DNA of 8,298 bases from JBDUDR01 sp040002845. GTDB lineage: Bacteria > Actinomycetota > Actinomycetes > Propionibacteriales > Nocardioidaceae. The stretch lies in NCBI GenBank assembly GCA_040002845.1, contig JBDUDR010000132.1:1-8298 (forward strand), written 5' to 3'. Shown here one piece after another: positions 5,334-8,298 of this stretch; position 1 is the first letter of the stretch, and each line of letters begins with the position of its first letter. The notes beneath the pieces are model-generated. The model worked only from the letters and a program-made list of their open reading frames with translations. It was not told where the DNA came from and did no database searches. A program made the translations under genes and the position numbers.

Positions 5334-5959
5334 ACGGCATCGTCGATAACATCCTCAGCGCCCCAGCCTGGGTGGTCCTTGGGCTTGTCGGGCTGCTGGT
5401 CTTCGCCGAGGACGCCCTTTTCGTCGGGTTCGTGCTCCCCGGTGAGACGGCGGCGATCTTGGGTGGAGTAGCCGCGAGCCGTGGACACGTCTCACTCATC
5501 GCCGTCATGGCTGTGGTTATTAGCGCCGCCATCGTCGGCGACAACGTCGGCTACGAGATCGGGAGAAGGTTCGGCGAGCGCGTTCTGCAACTGCGCATAT
5601 TCAACAAACACCGCGGGCGCCTCGACGACGCCCGCGACCTCCTCGCACGCCGCGGCGGTTCCGCGGTTTTCCTTGGCCGCTGGGTCGCGTTCTTCCGTGC
5701 CGTTATGCCGGCCCTCGCCGGTACGGCAAGGATGCGCTACCCAAAGTTCCTTGCCTTCAACGCGGCAGGCGGAATCATCTGGGGCATCGCTGTCGTGCTC
5801 GCCGGCTACCTCGCGGGTGAGTCCTACGCAACGGTCGAACAAACCGTTGGCCGCGGCGCAGCGCTCGCCGTCGCCGGCATCGCGCTCATCGCCTTCGTCA
5901 CCTGGCAGGTGCGCAAGCACCGCGGCGAGACCGCAAACGAACAGTCGCGCCGCCAGTGA
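5330..5959 (+). CDS. DedA-family membrane protein (VTT domain), candidate undecaprenyl-phosphate translocase
   Basis: A 209-residue polytopic membrane protein. Family hallmarks are VFAEDALFVGFVLPGE (24-39), with acidic E27 and E39, the central VGDNVGYEIGRRFGERV (69-85), and GRWVAFFRAVMPALAG (116-131). In the last, R117 and R123 have the spacing of the two essential arginines of E. coli YqjA/YghB. Terminal hydrophobic segments lie at about 144-162 and 176-193, followed by a basic tail. Some DedA proteins (UptA) return undecaprenyl phosphate to the inner leaflet; others act on phospholipids or are tied to proton-dependent drug and antimicrobial-peptide tolerance, so the substrate here is inferred from its link to uppP. 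The ATG overlaps the stop of the upstream relic and no strong ribosome-binding site is seen, suggesting coupling. Its own stop overlaps a GTG in the frame of the next gene. Confidence 0.9.
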   Translation: MNGIVDNILSAPAWVVLGLVGLLVFAEDALFVGFVLPGETAAILGGVAASRGHVSLIAVMAVVISAAIVGDNVGYEIGRRFGERVLQLRIFNKHRGRLDDARDLLARRGGSAVFLGRWVAFFRAVMPALAGTARMRYPKFLAFNAAGGIIWGIAVVLAGYLAGESYATVEQTVGRGAALAVAGIALIAFVTWQVRKHRGETANEQSRRQ

Positions 5960-6065
5960 CGAGCCAACCGGTAGGTGGTGGCGGTCCCATGCGGCAAAGG
6001 CAGGTCGTGCTGACGACGGGCACGCCGACTCGTGCGCAAGCCCACCGAATCACAAAACCCCTCAC

Positions 6066-6073
6066 GGAAAGGA
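6066..6073 (+). promoter_or_regulatory. Strong ribosome-binding site deciding the glycosyltransferase start
   Basis: GGAAAGGA ends 5 nt before the ATG at 6079. This favours that start over the in-frame GTG at 5956 (GTGA overlap with the dedA stop) and the ATG at 5989, and leaves a 119-nt leader after dedA. Confidence 0.7.
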
Positions 6074-6078
6074 CCCGC

Positions 6079-7212
6079 ATGAGGGTCGTCGAGACACGAC
6101 CGGCCATCGATGCCGTCGGCCAACGCAGGCTCATCGACATCGTCTCGGGGAGCTTCGGCGCTGGGCATGACGCGGCGGCGAGGGAGATCGCAAGGCATTT
6201 GGAGCCCCAAGGGTTCACTACCCGAGTCTGGGACATCGTCGACCTGTTGCCAGGACCTCTCGGACGAGGACTGCGAGCGGCGTATCTCAGACAGATGCAC
6301 GCCGCACCCTCGACGTGGGGCTGGGTGCTCGGACGGCTGCAGCGATGGTCATTCCTGGCACGCCTCATTTGCGGGATGGTTCAGTCCTCCGGAGGTGCGC
6401 TTCAGGAGATCGCCGATGACCAGCCCAAACTGATCATCGCCACCCACCCGTTCGCCAGCCAGGCCCTGGGTCATCTTCGCGCCACCGGCCGGCTGCACAT
6501 TCCAGTAGTCACCTATCTGACAGACATGTCGGTGCACCGACTGTGGGTCAACGACTCCGTCGATCTGCATCTCGCGCTGCACGAGATACCCGCCATGCAG
6601 GCGCGTGCCCAAGGAGCCCAACACGTCCGCGTGGTGCGACCAGCGGTCCCCGACGTCTTTGCCAGGACTCCTCACGACGAGCATGCCCAAACCGCTGCGC
6701 GTCACATGATGGGGCTCCCGCCGATTCCCAGGCTGGTGCTCATCGCGGGCGGCTCGCAGGGAGTTGGTGACCTCGAACAGGCGGCAAAGGAGATTACCGA
6801 GACCCAGATCGGCTTCCCGGTTGTCCTGTGTGGACACAACGACACGCTCAGGCGTCGGATAGAGTCGCACCGTTCCGCGATCGCGTTGGGCTGGGTCGAG
6901 GACATGCCGACCCTGTACGCCGCCGTCGACGTCGTCGTACAAAACGCCGGAGGGATCACCTCCCTGGAAGCATTGACCGCGGGACTGCCCGTAGTGAGCT
7001 ACCGCTGTCTCCCCGGTCACGGCGAGACGAACGCCGAGGCCTTGGCCCGGGCGGGTCTGGTGCCCTGGGTTCACCAGACGGCGGAGCTGGCCGCCGCGCT
7101 GACGGCGACCGTGGGAAGCGGAATCACCGAGCAGCAAGTCGCGGTTGCCCAGCTGTTCAGTGCGATGGACGTCGCCGACGCCATCCAAGACGAGGTCCGC
7201 GTGGCCCTTTGA
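6079..7212 (+). CDS. MGDG-synthase/MurG-like GT28 glycosyltransferase
   Basis: A predicted GT-B fold glycosyltransferase of 377 residues acting at the inner face of the membrane on a lipid acceptor. The N-terminal domain has IVSGSFGAGHDAAAREIARHL (21-41), the glycine-rich acceptor motif of the MGDG-synthase/UgtP group, and YLTDMSVHRLWV (146-157). The C-terminal nucleotide-sugar domain has LIAGGSQGVGDLEQA (221-235), VVLCGHN (248-254), GWVEDMPTLYAAVDVVVQNAGGITSLEA (271-298) and PGHGETNAE (312-320), in the order expected for GT28. UgtP relatives glucosylate diacylglycerol; MurG uses lipid I, but the N-terminus favours the former. The ATG at 6079 has the best ribosome-binding site here (GGAAAGGA, 5 nt spacing). 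The frame is open back to a GTG at 5956 that overlaps the dedA stop, which would add 41 unconserved-looking residues. It overlaps the deacetylase gene by 1 nt. Confidence 0.88.
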   Translation: MRVVETRPAIDAVGQRRLIDIVSGSFGAGHDAAAREIARHLEPQGFTTRVWDIVDLLPGPLGRGLRAAYLRQMHAAPSTWGWVLGRLQRWSFLARLICGMVQSSGGALQEIADDQPKLIIATHPFASQALGHLRATGRLHIPVVTYLTDMSVHRLWVNDSVDLHLALHEIPAMQARAQGAQHVRVVRPAVPDVFARTPHDEHAQTAARHMMGLPPIPRLVLIAGGSQGVGDLEQAAKEITETQIGFPVVLCGHNDTLRRRIESHRSAIALGWVEDMPTLYAAVDVVVQNAGGITSLEALTAGLPVVSYRCLPGHGETNAEALARAGLVPWVHQTAELAAALTATVGSGITEQQVAVAQLFSAMDVADAIQDEVRVAL

Positions 7213-7961
7213 TGGGGACCCTTCGGGCTGTAGCCGCATTGGGAGGCTCCGCGATGGCTGTGCAGTGCCTGCCCGCACTCACGTCGTTCGCCCCCGCCCG
7301 GCGGGCCTTGCTTCCGACATTGTCTGGGATCGGCGGCACTGGCCAGATCGCATTGACCTACGATGACGGGCCGGATCCGGCCTCGACCCCACTCTTCCTC
7401 GAGCTTCTCGGCAGGAGCAATGTGCGGGCCACATTCTTTCTACTCGGCGAGTACGTCGCCCCGAACGCCAAGCTTGTCAAGGAGATGGATGCTCAAGGTC
7501 ATGAGCTGGCCGTCCACGGTTGGGACCATCGGTGTCTCGCGGCAAAGCTGCCAGGCAAGCTCGCCCGTGAGCTGGCGCGAACTAAGCAGCTGATCGAGGA
7601 TCTGACGGGCAAACCGGTGCTTTGGTACAGGCCGCCGTACGGAGTAATGACCACGGAAGGAATCCTCGCCGCACGTCGCAGCTCGCTGCGGACAATGCTC
7701 TGGTCATCGTGGGGAAGAGACTGGTCGGCTCGCGCGACACCCACATCTGTTGTGGGCAGGGCGAACAGTGTCCTCCGACCCGGAGGCACACTGCTACTGC
7801 ACGACACAGATCGGACATCCGCACCAGGCTCGTGGCGTAACTCACTGGCCGCGTCCGCAACCCTCCTGGCCCACTGGGCACAGCAAGGAACCGTTGTGGG
7901 GCCGCTGCGGGAACACCCCCTAATCGCGGTTCCTCTGTACGCACCCAGGCAGGCCATCTAG
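7212..7961 (+). CDS. Polysaccharide deacetylase (NodB homology domain, CE4)
   Basis: A 249-residue metal-dependent deacetylase that removes N- or O-acetyl groups from a sugar polymer or glycolipid. All five CE4 motifs are present in order: LTYDDGPD (48-55, base D51 and metal D52), HGWDH (102-106, metal H102/H106), WYRPPYG (138-144), SSWGRDW (165-171) and GGTLLLHD (191-198). The catalytic set appears intact. The first 30 residues are mildly hydrophobic after one Arg (LRAVAALGGSAMAV) but are not a convincing signal peptide, and the AVQC sequence is not a good lipobox, so a cytoplasmic or membrane-associated site is possible. The ATG at 7212 overlaps the glycosyltransferase stop (TGATG), indicating translational coupling. 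The frame is open further upstream, but that part lies inside the glycosyltransferase gene and is not real. A hairpin terminator follows 20 nt after the stop. Confidence 0.92.
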   Translation: MGTLRAVAALGGSAMAVQCLPALTSFAPARRALLPTLSGIGGTGQIALTYDDGPDPASTPLFLELLGRSNVRATFFLLGEYVAPNAKLVKEMDAQGHELAVHGWDHRCLAAKLPGKLARELARTKQLIEDLTGKPVLWYRPPYGVMTTEGILAARRSSLRTMLWSSWGRDWSARATPTSVVGRANSVLRPGGTLLLHDTDRTSAPGSWRNSLAASATLLAHWAQQGTVVGPLREHPLIAVPLYAPRQAI

Positions 7962-7981
7962 ATCCTCCAGGCCCGTCGCGG

Positions 7982-8004
7982 TCGGCAGCGGCCTGCGCTG
8001 CCGA
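7982..8004 (+). terminator. Hairpin terminator after the deacetylase gene
   Basis: TCGGCAGCG (7982-7990) and CGCTGCCGA (7996-8004) form a perfect 9-bp stem with a GCCTG loop, 20 nt after the stop codon. No U tract follows, as usual in high-GC actinobacteria. It marks the likely end of the dedA-GT-deacetylase operon. Confidence 0.65.
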
Positions 8005-8210
8005 GGACTTCGAGACGGCTGTCCGTGACCCGCCGTCGCCTTAAGCCAACCGCTCAGCGCGACCGGCGAGCCCGCTGCTCGGCGGCGATCGACGTAGTGC
8101 GGCTGGCTGATCTGCGCCTTGACTGAACGGCGATGTGGTCGGTCGCCCGATGCGGCCCCACCTGCCTCGCAACCCGGTGCGGTGTCAAGTTCAGCCGTCG
8201 ACCTTTAGGC

Positions 8211-8236
8211 AGTCGCGCCTCACGATGAGTCCGACT
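8211..8236 (-). terminator. Two-part inverted repeat downstream of the tRNA, possible tRNA terminator
   Basis: AGTCG (8211-8215) pairs with CGACT (8232-8236), and CTCA (8219-8222) pairs with TGAG (8226-8229) around a 3-nt loop, with a small asymmetric internal loop. It starts 9 nt beyond the tRNA 3' end in the direction of tRNA transcription. There is no U run, so the terminator role is tentative. The rest of 7962-8244 shows no gene. Confidence 0.4.
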
Positions 8237-8244
8237 GACAAGAG

Positions 8245-8298
8245 TCGGGCTGACAGGATTTGAACCTGCGGCCTCGTCGTCCCGAACGACGCGCGCTA
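8245..8298 (-). tRNA. tRNA-Pro (anticodon CGG), 3' part; 5' end beyond the window
   Basis: On the minus strand the sequence runs from the D loop (TAGCGCGC) through the anticodon arm, where stem GTCGT/ACGAC encloses the 7-nt loop TTCGGGA. The anticodon is therefore CGG (8284-8282), reading CCG proline codons. Then come the variable loop, the T arm (GCAGG-TTCAAAT-CCTGT), the acceptor 3' strand CAGCCCG and discriminator A (8245). CCA is not encoded (CTC follows). The 5' acceptor strand and most of the D arm are outside the window. Confidence 0.9.

Noticed and set aside
6828..7211. Upstream extension of the deacetylase frame
   Set aside because: It lies wholly inside the glycosyltransferase gene and is Arg-rich; the ATG at 7212 with TGATG coupling is the sensible start.
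6349..7278. 309-codon minus-strand frame antisense to the glycosyltransferase
   Set aside because: The opposite strand encodes an ordered set of GT28 motifs; the antisense translation shows no recognisable domain.
7212..7280. Lipoprotein signal (AVQC) in the deacetylase N-terminus
   Set aside because: Gln at the position before Cys does not fit a lipobox, and there is no clear n-region/h-region pattern.
8091..8100. GACGTAGTGC as a third BlaI site
   Set aside because: Only one imperfect half-site; no TACTAC partner at the required spacing.

Overview
The window is GC-rich DNA from an actinobacterium, most likely a member of the Mycobacteriales/Pseudonocardiales group. The reasons are strong G/C preference at third codon positions, GTG starts, tight ATGA/TGATG gene junctions, a BlaI-M56 pair like the one known in mycobacteria, and a first gene from a protein family I know only from actinobacteria. 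The genus cannot be fixed from the sequence alone.

Layout. (1) 39-1061 (+): an unnamed conserved actinobacterial coiled-coil protein. (2) about 1367-2314 (+): a cation diffusion facilitator of the ZnT9-like type, preceded by an intergenic stretch with a 13-bp palindrome and short repeats. (3) 2315-2596: intergenic region with a BlaI-type operator followed by two perfect hairpins, leading into uppP (2597-3526, +), an undecaprenyl-diphosphate phosphatase. (4) Convergent to uppP, on the minus strand, a two-gene operon: a BlaI/MecI-family repressor (4976-4584) and a short M56 metallopeptidase (4581-3640) without the penicillin-binding sensor domain of BlaR1/MecR1. (5) Divergent from blaI, across a second copy of the same operator: a frameshifted and truncated DedA relic (5071-5333), an intact DedA-family protein (5330-5959), a MGDG-synthase/MurG-like GT28 glycosyltransferase (6079-7212) and a NodB-type polysaccharide deacetylase (7212-7961), closed by a 9-bp-stem hairpin. 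(6) 7962-8244: no gene. (7) 8245-8298 (-): the 3' part of a tRNA-Pro(CGG), cut by the window edge.

How it fits together. The main observation is that the two operators, upstream of uppP and between blaI and the dedA operon, match at 22 of 27 positions. The match includes a conserved one-sided extension in the same orientation toward uppP and dedA. UppP makes undecaprenyl phosphate (UndP) from UndPP outside the membrane, and DedA-family proteins (UptA type) return UndP to the inner face. The BlaI-M56 pair therefore appears to control an undecaprenyl-phosphate recycling regulon, not a beta-lactamase (none is present here). The glycosyltransferase and deacetylase may use the same lipid pool, or make a modified glycolipid, as part of an envelope-stress response. 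The operator architecture is seen in the sequence; the regulon and its purpose are inference.
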